8,147 nt of DNA from assembly GCA_902761265.1 (NCBI GenBank), contig CACWJV010000066.1:1-8147 (forward strand), written 5' to 3'. The notes beneath the pieces were generated by a model. The model was not told the DNA's origin. It worked only from the letters and a program-made list of their open reading frames with translations, and made no database searches. The DNA is from Oscillospiraceae bacterium (GTDB taxonomy: Bacteria > Bacillota > Clostridia > Oscillospirales > Acutalibacteraceae). Made by a program: the position numbers and the translations under genes. The stretch's first letter is position 1. Every line of letters begins with the position of its first letter. Below, piece by piece: positions 1-6,169 of the stretch.

Positions 1-66
1 CGTGCCGTGGACAGTATGGAAGGCTGCGCGTCGTGCGGCGCCTTCCTGTTTGATCAGTTCGTACAT
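1..66 (-). CDS. tgt: tRNA-guanine transglycosylase, N-terminal fragment
   Basis: Only the first 22 codons are in the window; the gene continues beyond base 1. The peptide starts MYELIKQEGAARR and continues AAFHTVHGT, matching the N-terminus of clostridial Tgt, where an A-R-R motif and a T-V-H-G-T motif precede the Q-T-P-V-F-M-N-V-G-T core. Tgt swaps guanine 34 of GUN-anticodon tRNAs for preQ1, the substrate QueA then acts on. The ATG start is supported by an AGGAG site at 73-77, six bases upstream. It lies 19 bp after the toxin stop codon, so it is probably cotranscribed with queA and the TA genes. Family assignment from so short a fragment relies on motif memory plus the queA context; queA-tgt adjacency is very common in Firmicutes. 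Confidence 0.82.
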   Translation of the reverse strand, partial: MYELIKQEGAARRAAFHTVHGT

Positions 67-85
67 GAAAAGCTCCTAACATGTT

Positions 86-415
86 TTATGCTTGTTCGTT
101 GTTTAAAATTGCGGCAATATCACGACCGCCGTAAAAGACACGTACAATGGTAACGGTTTTTGCTTGCCGATCGCATAGATAAAATACAAGATAACGATCA
201 ACCGGCATACGGTGCATGGCCATGGAATGCCATGGTTCCCATTCCACGCAAGAAAAGCGGTACGGAAAGTTTTGAAGGCTTCGAATGCCGCTGCGGATAC
301 GGCGAATCTGTTGTTTTGCCGTTTCTGGTTCCCTCAGCGAAAACGCAATATACCGGTAAATCTGTTTGATATCTTCCTGTGCAGCTTTTGCATACAGCAC
401 TTGAAATGCAGTCAT
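86..415 (-). CDS. RelE/ParE-family toxin of a type II TA module
   Basis: A 109-residue basic protein of the RelE/ParE fold. Visible family marks are an N-terminal A-x-E-D-I-K-Q-I-Y-x-Y-I helix (residues 12-23), a central E-P-W-H-S-M segment (60-65), the R-M-P-V-x-x-Y-L-V-F-Y strand (69-79), and a C-terminal V-R-V-F-Y-G-G-R-D-I motif (91-100) typical of clostridial members. Such toxins either cleave mRNA at the ribosome (RelE-like) or poison gyrase (ParE-like); the sequence alone does not settle which. Its ATG overlaps the antitoxin TGA in an ATGA arrangement, so translation is probably coupled to the antitoxin. The length is normal for the family and no frameshift is seen, so the toxin looks intact. 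The next gene is tgt, 19 bp downstream. Confidence 0.88.
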   Translation of the reverse strand: MTAFQVLYAKAAQEDIKQIYRYIAFSLREPETAKQQIRRIRSGIRSLQNFPYRFSCVEWEPWHSMAMHRMPVDRYLVFYLCDRQAKTVTIVRVFYGGRDIAAILNNEQA

Positions 416-720
416 ATGCCAAACTCCTGTTTCAGTTCTGCATCGAATGCTTCCAAACTGAGCGGCGGTTCCTGCGAGATGGAATCAACTCCCGCCTGCA
501 ATGCCTGGTCAAGCATTGCGTGTGACATGGCACCGGCAGCTACTGGCGATTCATTCGGCAGCTTTGGCACAAACGGAAGTCCGTTTTGCAGAACGATCTG
601 GCTGTAAAGCATCTGAATCGCGCCGGATGGCGTGATGCCGAGACGGGAGAGAATGGATTCGGCGTTTGATTTAAGATCCGCGTCGATACGCGCGTAAACG
701 GCTGATGTGTTTGCCATCAT
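412..720 (-). CDS. RelB/DinJ-family antitoxin
   Basis: A 102-residue protein starting MMANTSAVYARIDADLKSNA. A short beta strand with A-V-Y-A-R-I-D, then a helix with K-S-N-A-E-S-I-L-S-R-L-G-I-T-P-S-G-A-I, is the ribbon-helix-helix DNA-binding domain of RelB/DinJ antitoxins (about residues 5-42). The acidic C-terminal half (S-L-E-A-F-D-A-E-L-K-Q-E-F-G-I) would wrap the toxin. The open frame extends 18 codons further upstream, but the start at 720 (or the adjacent ATG at 717) is chosen because AAGGA at 729-733 lies eight bases before it and the promoter lies upstream. Antitoxin and complex are expected to autorepress at the repeats over the -35 element. Confidence 0.88.
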   Translation of the reverse strand: MMANTSAVYARIDADLKSNAESILSRLGITPSGAIQMLYSQIVLQNGLPFVPKLPNESPVAAGAMSHAMLDQALQAGVDSISQEPPLSLEAFDAELKQEFGI

Positions 721-741
721 GATCACGTTCCTTTCGCCAAT

Positions 742-770
742 AGTATACCACAATCTGCAAGCAATTGCAA
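742..770 (-). promoter_or_regulatory. Promoter of the toxin-antitoxin cassette
   Basis: Reading the minus strand, TTGCAA (765-770) and TATACT (742-747) are separated by exactly 17 bases, and a TG two bases upstream of the -10 makes it an extended -10. Transcription would start near 735, giving a very short leader before the antitoxin ribosome binding site. It lies in the 78-bp gap between the queA stop and the antitoxin start, with no terminator in that gap. The downstream genes can therefore be served both by this promoter and by read-through from queA. Prediction from consensus only. Confidence 0.72.
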
Positions 771-775
771 GCAAT
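756..775 (-). repeat. Tandem 10-bp repeat, probable TA operator
   Basis: On the plus strand TGCAAGCAAT occurs twice back to back (756-765 and 766-775). The second copy overlaps the -35 hexamer of the TA promoter. The junction also contains the palindromes GCAATTGC and TTGCAA. Ribbon-helix-helix antitoxins usually bind short repeats or palindromes spaced about one helical turn apart, so this is the best candidate for the autoregulatory site. The repeat is seen directly; the binding is inferred. Confidence 0.6.
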
Positions 776-798
776 TACAGACAAATAAAATAACTGCA

Positions 799-1824
799 TC
801 ACACAATCAGACACGCGTCGCCGAAGGAAAAGAATCTGTATTGTTCCTCGACCGCAACTTTATAAAAATGCATCGTGTTTTCATACCCGCAAAACGCGCT
901 GACAAGCATGATGAGCGTGCTTTCCGGCAGATGGAAGTTGGTGATCAGACCGTCGATACACTTGAATTCATAGCCCGGGTAGATGAAGATATCCGTGTCG
1001 CCCTCGGCGGCTTCCATTTTGCCGCGGAAGGTTGCGACAGATTCCAGTGTGCGGCAGCTCGTGGTGCCGACGGAAATCACGCGCCCGCCGTTTGCCTTTG
1101 TCTCGTTGATCAGATCCGCCGTTTCGGGCGGTAACACATAATGTTCGCTGTGCATAATATGCTGCGTGATGTCTTCTTCCTTGACCGGCCGGAATGTGCC
1201 GAGACCGACGTGCAGCGTGACATAGCCGATTTTGACGCCTTTTTCTTCCAGCTTTTGCAGCAGCTCCTTCGTGAAATGCAGTCCGGCGGTCGGCGCGGCG
1301 GCGGAGCCGAGAAAGCGCGAATAGACCGTCTGATAGCGGCTTTGATCCTCGAGCTTTTCCGTGATATATGGCGGCAGCGGCATCTGACCGATCCGGTCGA
1401 GCACCTCATAGAAGTTGCCGTCATAGGTAAAATGCGCCAGCCGGTTGCCGCCCTCAAGCACGTCGAGCACCTCGGCTTTCAAAAGACCGCCTTCAAACGT
1501 AAACGATGTCCCGGGTTTTGCGCGTTTGCCCGGGCCGGTGATCACTTCCCAGTTGTCGTCACCCTTGTTTTTCAGCAGCAGAAACTCGACCTTTGCGCCG
1601 GTGCCGTCCTTGATACCGAAGATGCGCGCCGGCAGCACCTTGGTGTTGTTGAGGATCAGACAGTCGCCGGGCTGCAGCTTGTCGATGATATCGTAAAAAT
1701 GCCGGTGCTCGAGCGCGCCCGTGACCCGGTCCACACATAAAAGGCGCGAATGGTCCCGCTGCTGCGACGGATGCTGCGCAATCAGCGATTGCGGCAGATC
1801 ATAGTAAAAATCAGATTTTTTCAT
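799..1824 (-). CDS. queA: S-adenosylmethionine:tRNA ribosyltransferase-isomerase
   Basis: QueA transfers and isomerises the ribosyl group of S-adenosylmethionine onto preQ1 at tRNA position 34, giving epoxyqueuosine, the penultimate step of queuosine synthesis in the cytoplasm. The 341-residue protein has the full family signature: start MKKSDFYYDLPQSLIAQHP, then N-N-T-K-V-L-P-A-R-I-F-G, M-P-L-P-P-Y-I, G-S-A-A-A-P-T-A-G-L-H-F-T, H-V-G-L-G-T-F-R-P-V, G-T-T-S-C-R-T-L-E-S, T-N-F-H-L-P-E-S-T-L, and Y-R-F-F-S-F-G-D-A near the end. The length is normal (about 340-356). The frame stays open 27 codons further upstream, but the ATG at 1824 is chosen because it matches the family N-terminus and follows a GAGGA-type site at 1835-1839. 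The usual partner tgt follows after the inserted TA pair. Confidence 0.97.
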   Translation of the reverse strand: MKKSDFYYDLPQSLIAQHPSQQRDHSRLLCVDRVTGALEHRHFYDIIDKLQPGDCLILNNTKVLPARIFGIKDGTGAKVEFLLLKNKGDDNWEVITGPGKRAKPGTSFTFEGGLLKAEVLDVLEGGNRLAHFTYDGNFYEVLDRIGQMPLPPYITEKLEDQSRYQTVYSRFLGSAAAPTAGLHFTKELLQKLEEKGVKIGYVTLHVGLGTFRPVKEEDITQHIMHSEHYVLPPETADLINETKANGGRVISVGTTSCRTLESVATFRGKMEAAEGDTDIFIYPGYEFKCIDGLITNFHLPESTLIMLVSAFCGYENTMHFYKVAVEEQYRFFSFGDACLIV

Positions 1825-1849
1825 AGCGCTTCTTTCCTCAAAAAAAGAT

Positions 1850-1862
1850 TGACGAATCGTCA
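1850..1862. promoter_or_regulatory. Short perfect dyad in the queA leader
   Basis: TGACGA-A-TCGTCA is a 13-bp dyad with six-base arms and a one-base centre, lying between the predicted queA start of transcription (about 1887) and the queA ribosome binding site. It could be a repressor operator. The tight centre makes it an unlikely RNA hairpin. It resembles no operator I can name with confidence, and a chance occurrence is possible. Confidence 0.3.
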
Positions 1863-1893
1863 TTCTCGTGATATGATAAGCAGTAACTTCAAT

Positions 1894-1922
1894 ATTATAG
1901 TGCATCGCGGCCCGTTTCGCAA
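1894..1922 (-). promoter_or_regulatory. Predicted queA promoter
   Basis: On the minus strand TTGCGA (1917-1922) and a perfect TATAAT (1894-1899) are 17 bases apart. The predicted start near 1887 leaves a leader of about 60 bases before the queA ATG. It is divergent from the asd promoter, and the two -35 elements are only 17 bp apart. I saw no preQ1 riboswitch signature in this leader. Confidence 0.65.
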
Positions 1923-1939
1923 CCGTTTTGTAAAATTTT

Positions 1940-1967
1940 TTGCACCGGCCGCCATAAAGCGCATAAT
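1940..1967 (+). promoter_or_regulatory. Predicted asd-dapA promoter
   Basis: TTGCAC (1940-1945) and CATAAT (1962-1967) are 16 bases apart, preceded by an A/T-rich run (about 1925-1941) that could act as an UP element. Transcription would start near 1974, leaving a leader of only about 24 bases. That leaves no room for a lysine riboswitch or a leader-peptide attenuator. Confidence 0.55.
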
Positions 1968-1997
1968 ATGAGACGGAAGAAAGAGGTGTCAGTCACT

Positions 1998-3086
1998 ATG
2001 AAACAGTACAATGTCGGTATCATCGGCGCCACCGGTATGGTCGGTCAGCGCTTTTCGCTGCTGCTTTCCGATCACCCGTGGTTCAAGGTCAAGGTACTCG
2101 CGGCGTCCGCGCGTTCGGCGGGTAAACCCTATGCCGAAGCCGTGGGCAAAAAATGGGCGATGACAAAGCCGATTCCGGAAAATCTCAAGGATATCATCGT
2201 CAAGGACGCTTCGGCCGATATCGATGAAATCGCCAAAAGCGTTGACTTCGTGTTCTGCGCGGTGGATATGAAAAAAGACGAGATCCGCGCGCTGGAAGAA
2301 GCTTACGCCAAAGCGGAATGTCCGGTGGTTTCCAACAACTCCGCCAACCGGTTTACGCCCGATGTGCCGATGGTCGTGCCCGAACTCAACAGCGACCATA
2401 TCAAGGTGATCGAAGCGCAAAGAAAGCGCCTTGGCACCAAGCGCGGCTTTATCGCCGTCAAATCCAACTGCTCGCTGCAAAGCTATGTCCCCGCCATCTG
2501 GCCGCTCGACAAAAAGTACGGCATCGACTCTGTGCTGGTTTGCACCTATCAGGCGATCTCCGGCGCCGGCAAGACGTTTGAAACCTGGCCGGATATGCTC
2601 GACAATGTGATTCCGTTTATCGGCGGCGAAGAGGAAAAGAGCGAAAAAGAACCGCTCAAGATCTGGGGCAAGGTGGAAGACGGCGAAATCAAGCTTGCAG
2701 ACAGCCCGAAATTCACGGCGCAGTGCATTCGCGTGCCCGTTTCTGACGGTCACATGGGCGCGGTTTTCATGCGGTTTAAAGACGGCAAAAAGCCGAGTAA
2801 GGAAGAAATCCTTGAGACTTGGGCGTCTTTTGCCGGCCGCGCACAGGAGCTCCGCCTCCCCTCCGCGCCGAAGCAGTTCCTCCATTACTTCATCGAGGAC
2901 AATTTGCCGCAGACCAAGCTGCAGCGCGATCTCGAGGGCGGCATGGCGATCTCGATCGGCAGACTCAGAGAAGACACACAATACGACTATAAATTTGTTT
3001 GCCTGTCTCATAACACCCTGCGCGGTGCGGCAGGCGGCGGCGTACTGCTCGCTGAGCTGCTTTGCGCCGAGGGCTTCATGGATTGA
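1998..3086 (+). CDS. asd: Aspartate-semialdehyde dehydrogenase, archaeal/fungal type
   Basis: Reduces aspartyl phosphate with NADPH to aspartate semialdehyde, the branch point to lysine/diaminopimelate, threonine and methionine. The 362-residue protein opens with a nucleotide-binding G-A-T-G-M-V-G-Q-R-F loop (residues 10-19). The catalytic cysteine is C158 in K-S-N-C-S, followed by A-I-S-G-A-G (186-191), L-D-N-V-I-P-F-I-G-G-E-E-E-K (201-214), and the R-V-P-V-S-D-G-H segment with the probable active-site H252. The S-N-C-S-L motif, the I-G-G-E-E-E-K segment and the length mark the archaeal/fungal subgroup rather than the E. coli type; I recall this subgroup also occurring in Clostridia. The ATG at 1998 follows an AGAGGTG site with nine bases of spacing; a start 30 bases upstream would add a tail outside the family. 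Followed by dapA after 26 bp. Confidence 0.94.
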   Translation: MKQYNVGIIGATGMVGQRFSLLLSDHPWFKVKVLAASARSAGKPYAEAVGKKWAMTKPIPENLKDIIVKDASADIDEIAKSVDFVFCAVDMKKDEIRALEEAYAKAECPVVSNNSANRFTPDVPMVVPELNSDHIKVIEAQRKRLGTKRGFIAVKSNCSLQSYVPAIWPLDKKYGIDSVLVCTYQAISGAGKTFETWPDMLDNVIPFIGGEEEKSEKEPLKIWGKVEDGEIKLADSPKFTAQCIRVPVSDGHMGAVFMRFKDGKKPSKEEILETWASFAGRAQELRLPSAPKQFLHYFIEDNLPQTKLQRDLEGGMAISIGRLREDTQYDYKFVCLSHNTLRGAAGGGVLLAELLCAEGFMD

Positions 3087-3112
3087 GACAGCCTTTAAGA
3101 AGGTGTTTTCGA

Positions 3113-4015
3113 ATGAAGCATCCTTTTACCGGAACCGGCGCCGCGCTTGTGACGCCGTTCCGTGAGGACTTTACTGTAAACTTTGCCCTGTTTGACCGGC
3201 TGATCGACTTTCAGCTGGAGAACGGCACCGATGCTGTTGTTGTATGCGGTACCACAGGCGAAGGCGCGACGTTGACGACAAAGGAACGCATGGCGCTCTT
3301 TGAAAGAGCTGCCGAACGGATCAACGGACGTGTCCCGCTCATCTGCGGCACCGGCAGCAACAGCACTTCTTTTTGTCTGGAAACGGCAAAACAGGCCGAA
3401 ACAAACGGCGCGGACTATCATCTGATCGTAACGCCGTATTACAACAAAACAAGCCAGCAGGGGCTTTTACGCCATTATTTTACGCTGGCGGACGCGCTGG
3501 AAAAGCCGATCATCGTCTATAACGTGCCGTCACGCACCGGGATGAATATCCGGCCCGAAACGTATGAAGTACTCGCAAAGCACGACAACATTGTCGCCGT
3601 GAAGGAGGCCGACCCCGACGTCGGCAAGCTCACGGAATCCATCGCCCGCTGCGGCGAACGGCTGACCTTTTACAGCGGCAACGACGATCTTTCGGCAGCC
3701 GCGTGCGCCGTCGGGTGCAAGGGCACGATCTCAGTTTTGTCCAACGTTTTTCCGCGGTTTGCGCACGAACTCAACACGCTGGCCGTCAACGGCAAAACCA
3801 CCGAAGCCGCCGCGATGCAGCAGCAGGCCGTCGCGCTCAACAAAGCGCTGTTTTGCGACGTGAATCCGATGCCGGTCAAGTACGCGATGGAGGTGCTGGG
3901 CTATCCGGTCGGCGGATGCCGGCTGCCGCTCGTCTCGCTTTCCGACAGCGCGAAGCGGATGGTGGAAGAAGCTTTAAACCGTTTCAGTGCACCGTGCACA
4001 GTGCATAGTGCATAG
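3113..4015 (+). CDS. dapA: 4-hydroxy-tetrahydrodipicolinate synthase
   Basis: Condenses pyruvate with aspartate semialdehyde, the product of the preceding gene, in the first committed step to diaminopimelate and lysine. The 300-residue TIM-barrel protein shows G-T-G-A-A-L-V-T-P-F at the N-terminus, C-G-T-T-G-E-G (T47, T48), the catalytic Y136 in Y-N-V-P-S-R-T-G with R141, and the Schiff-base K164 in A-V-K-E-A-D. All catalytic residues appear present. The ATG at 3113 is chosen from the GAAGGTG site seven bases upstream and the family start; upstream in-frame starts overlap asd. The family-like sequence ends near residue 291. The last nine residues (S-A-P-C-T-V-H-S-A) and the TAG stop are encoded by a heptanucleotide repeat tract, so the C-terminus looks altered, probably without effect on the barrel. 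Confidence 0.97.
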   Translation: MKHPFTGTGAALVTPFREDFTVNFALFDRLIDFQLENGTDAVVVCGTTGEGATLTTKERMALFERAAERINGRVPLICGTGSNSTSFCLETAKQAETNGADYHLIVTPYYNKTSQQGLLRHYFTLADALEKPIIVYNVPSRTGMNIRPETYEVLAKHDNIVAVKEADPDVGKLTESIARCGERLTFYSGNDDLSAAACAVGCKGTISVLSNVFPRFAHELNTLAVNGKTTEAAAMQQQAVALNKALFCDVNPMPVKYAMEVLGYPVGGCRLPLVSLSDSAKRMVEEALNRFSAPCTVHSA

Positions 4016-4019
4016 TGAT
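3985..4019 (+). repeat. Heptanucleotide tandem repeat at the dapA 3' end
   Basis: Five consecutive 7-base units: CAGTGCA, CCGTGCA, CAGTGCA, TAGTGCA, TAGTGAT. The first three and a half units encode the last residues of DapA, and the TAG of the fifth unit is the stop codon. Units also contain the palindromes GTGCAC and TGCA. Tandem heptads of this kind are known as short tandemly repeated repetitive sequences in some bacteria. Whether this one belongs to a genome-wide family cannot be judged from one copy. Confidence 0.75.
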
Positions 4020-4033
4020 TCATTCATGAAAAG

Positions 4034-4067
4034 AACTCCGTGCCAAAGCGCGGAGTTTTCCTTTTAT
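4034..4067 (+). terminator. Intrinsic terminator between convergent operons
   Basis: A 10-bp stem (4034-4043 with 4048-4057, one G-U pair, otherwise Watson-Crick) with a CAAA loop is followed on the plus strand by TTTTCCTTTTAT. It ends the asd-dapA transcript. On the minus strand the same stem is followed by CTTTTC, so it can also end, more weakly, the cwlD-radA operon running toward it. The T-tract overlaps the stop codon of the minus-strand gene. Confidence 0.88.
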
Positions 4068-4795
4068 CTAATTGCAACGATGCCGCCGACGTCCGTCAAC
4101 GGAAGTCCAGGGATGTCAATATACTGCATGTCGTGTTTTTGCAAAAACATCTTGATATCCGCGCAGTTTCTGTGGGTTGCAAGGTCGCCGAAAAACGCAA
4201 CCGTGTCCGGCGCGATCATGGCGCTCGCGCCGCCGATGAAGCCATAGGGATGGCTGTTTAGCCGTATGTCCCCTTTTGCAATCAGCAGCGCGTCAAAGCC
4301 GCAGCGTTTCGCAGCTTGAAAAATGCCTGCATCGTCCGTGATCAAAGCTAGATCGCCGACCGGACACACCGAACAGCGCGCATAGCCCTGTTTTACCGGC
4401 TGCAGCGTGATTTTGTGGGCAGTCAGGAATCGATGCAGTTCCGGACACAACGCCGCCGGAAAGGCAAAAACAACGCCTTTCAGCCATGCAGCGTTCAACG
4501 CGCAGTCTGTCGGATAGGCGCCCGCAACCGCGCACAGATGCAATTCCCTTGGCCGCAGTGGTTCGATCACAGGCACCGTTACCGGATCGCAAAAGAAGAC
4601 GCCGTTTCCTGCGTGAAACACATTCGCGTCCGCATGGGTGCGCACAACGCCGGCGATTTTTTCATTCACCGGCAGGCGGACAAGCTCGATTCCGCGGGAA
4701 ACCAGCAGCTCCAACACCGCATCCGGCGCGTCCCCGATCAGCGCTGTCTTAACCGGGCGTTCCGGCGTTTGCGGCGTTTTAAGAAACGCCGTCAT
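4064..4795 (-). CDS. Putative pentein-fold (DUF6873-like) protein
   Basis: A 243-residue protein I match, from memory of motifs only, to the uncharacterised DUF6873 family of clostridial proteins, described as having the guanidino-modifying-enzyme (pentein) fold of arginine deiminases and amidinotransferases. Visible segments are H-A-D-A-N-V-F (54-60), G-Y-A-R-C-S-V-C (137-144), S-H-P-Y-G-F-I-G-G-A-S-A (181-192), and a C-terminal L-T-D-V-G-G-I-V-A-I (233-242). In active penteins the last motif usually reads G-G-x-[HR]-C with a nucleophilic cysteine. Here no cysteine follows the G-G, so it may be non-catalytic or use different chemistry; C211 is the nearest alternative. No signal peptide or membrane segment is seen, so it is probably cytoplasmic. 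Its ATG overlaps the radA stop (ATGA), implying translational coupling to RadA. Function unknown. Confidence 0.72.
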   Translation of the reverse strand: MTAFLKTPQTPERPVKTALIGDAPDAVLELLVSRGIELVRLPVNEKIAGVVRTHADANVFHAGNGVFFCDPVTVPVIEPLRPRELHLCAVAGAYPTDCALNAAWLKGVVFAFPAALCPELHRFLTAHKITLQPVKQGYARCSVCPVGDLALITDDAGIFQAAKRCGFDALLIAKGDIRLNSHPYGFIGGASAMIAPDTVAFFGDLATHRNCADIKMFLQKHDMQYIDIPGLPLTDVGGIVAIR

Positions 4796-6165
4796 ACGAT
4801 CAGCGCTTCAAACGCCTGCCGGATCGTGCGTACACCGACGACCTCGATTTCGCTTTGCAGTTTTTTGCCGAGCGCGCGCAGATTGTGCGCCGGGACAATG
4901 CAGCGCGTAAACCCGAGCCGCGCGGCTTCCTTGCTGCGCTGTTCGCAATGGGAGATCGCGCGGATCTCACCGGCAAGGCCGATTTCACCGAACGCCAGCA
5001 CGTCGTCGCGGATCGCGTAGTCCTTCAGCGACGACACGAGCGCCATCGCAATCGTCAGATCCAGCGCGGGCTCGTCCAGCTTCATGCCGCCTACAACGTT
5101 GATGTAGGTGTCCATATTGTTGAAAAAGTAGCCGCCGCGTTTTTCAAGCACGGCCAGCAGCATGGCCATGCGGTTATAATCAAAGCCGTTGCTCATCCGA
5201 CGCGGATTGCCGAACGACGTGGGTGTGACAAGACCCTGAATCTCCGCCAGCAGCGGCCGTGAACCCTCCATCACACAGGCGACGCAGGTACCCGGGGTAT
5301 TTTTCGGCCGGCCGGAGATCAGCATCTCCGACGGGTTTTTGACCTCCTCCAATCCCCTGTCGGTCATCTCAAACACACCGATCTCGTTGGTGGAGCCGTA
5401 GCGGTTTTTGACCGCGCGCAAAATGCGGAACGACAAATTGCGTTCGCCTTCGAAATACAGCACCGCGTCCACGATATGCTCAAGCACCTTCGGACCGGCG
5501 ATATTGCCGTCTTTGTTGACATGGCCGACCAGGATCACCGGGATGGACAGACTCTTTGCCGTGCGCATCAGCAGCGACGTGCATTCGCGCACCTGGGTCA
5601 CGCTGCCCGGAGATGACGAAAGCTCCGCGTGGTTCATCGTCTGCACGGAGTCAATGATGACAAGATCCGGCTTTTCCGCCAAAATATGCTCCCCGATCGC
5701 CTGCATATCCGTTTCGCAAAGCAGCCGCAGCCCCGGCGCTTTGACGCCGAGCCGGTCGGCACGCAGCTTGATCTGGCTGTAGGATTCTTCGCCCGAGACA
5801 TAGAGGACGTTGAGTGTTTGCGCCAACACCTGACAGACCTGCAGAAGGATCGTCGATTTGCCGATCCCCGGGTCGCCCGACAGCAGCACCAGCGAGCCTT
5901 TGACAATGCCGCCGCCAAGCACACGGTCGAGTTCGCCCATGCCGGTACGGTAGCGCAGCTCGTTGTCGGGCTCGATATCGTCGAGCGCAAAGGATTTCAT
6001 CGGCGCGGAGCGCTTTGTTTTGGCGCCTTGTGCCGGGGTCACGGTCACACGGGTTTCTTCCTCCAATGTGTTCCATTCGCCGCAGCCGGGGCATTTTCCG
6101 AGCCATTTCGGCGTTTCATAGCCGCACTGATTGCAGACATAGATGGATTTTGTTTTTCCTGCCAT
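4792..6165 (-). CDS. radA: DNA repair protein RadA (Sms)
   Basis: RadA is a RecA-related DnaB-like ATPase that helps branch migration and extension of recombination intermediates in repair and transformation. The 457-residue protein has the complete architecture. A C4 zinc finger lies at C11, C14, C25 and C28, followed by the Walker A loop G-D-P-G-I-G-K-S (97-104), Walker B L-V-I-I-D-S (168-173), the RadA signature K-N-R-Y-G (253-257), and a C-terminal Lon-protease-like domain (about 300-457) without proteolytic function. The signature is usually K-N-R-F-G; the F-to-Y change is conservative. The ATG follows an AGGA site about ten bases away and lies 4 bp after the cwlD-like stop codon. It overlaps the downstream pentein-like gene by 4 bp, so the three genes form one operon. 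Confidence 0.97.
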   Translation of the reverse strand: MAGKTKSIYVCNQCGYETPKWLGKCPGCGEWNTLEEETRVTVTPAQGAKTKRSAPMKSFALDDIEPDNELRYRTGMGELDRVLGGGIVKGSLVLLSGDPGIGKSTILLQVCQVLAQTLNVLYVSGEESYSQIKLRADRLGVKAPGLRLLCETDMQAIGEHILAEKPDLVIIDSVQTMNHAELSSSPGSVTQVRECTSLLMRTAKSLSIPVILVGHVNKDGNIAGPKVLEHIVDAVLYFEGERNLSFRILRAVKNRYGSTNEIGVFEMTDRGLEEVKNPSEMLISGRPKNTPGTCVACVMEGSRPLLAEIQGLVTPTSFGNPRRMSNGFDYNRMAMLLAVLEKRGGYFFNNMDTYINVVGGMKLDEPALDLTIAMALVSSLKDYAIRDDVLAFGEIGLAGEIRAISHCEQRSKEAARLGFTRCIVPAHNLRALGKKLQSEIEVVGVRTIRQAFEALIV

Positions 6166-6169
6166 AGTC

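Noticed and set aside
1825..1893. preQ1 riboswitch before queA
   Set aside because: The leader has a suitable length, but I could not find the hairpin plus A-rich tail of the small preQ1 aptamer. The only structure is a short dyad.
1946..1997. Lysine riboswitch or attenuator before asd
   Set aside because: The predicted leader is only about 24 bases, and the whole divergent spacer lacks the large conserved helices.
1989..3011. A 340-codon open frame on the minus strand opposite asd
   Set aside because: It mirrors asd, which has full catalytic motifs. The antisense product is rich in R, H, F and D with no recognisable domain, as expected from codon bias.
3985..4019. CRISPR array
   Set aside because: Units are 7 bases, contiguous and without spacers.
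4415..5020. A 201-codon plus-strand frame across the radA and pentein-like junction
   Set aside because: Low-complexity R/S/C-rich translation opposite two well-supported genes; no start signal.
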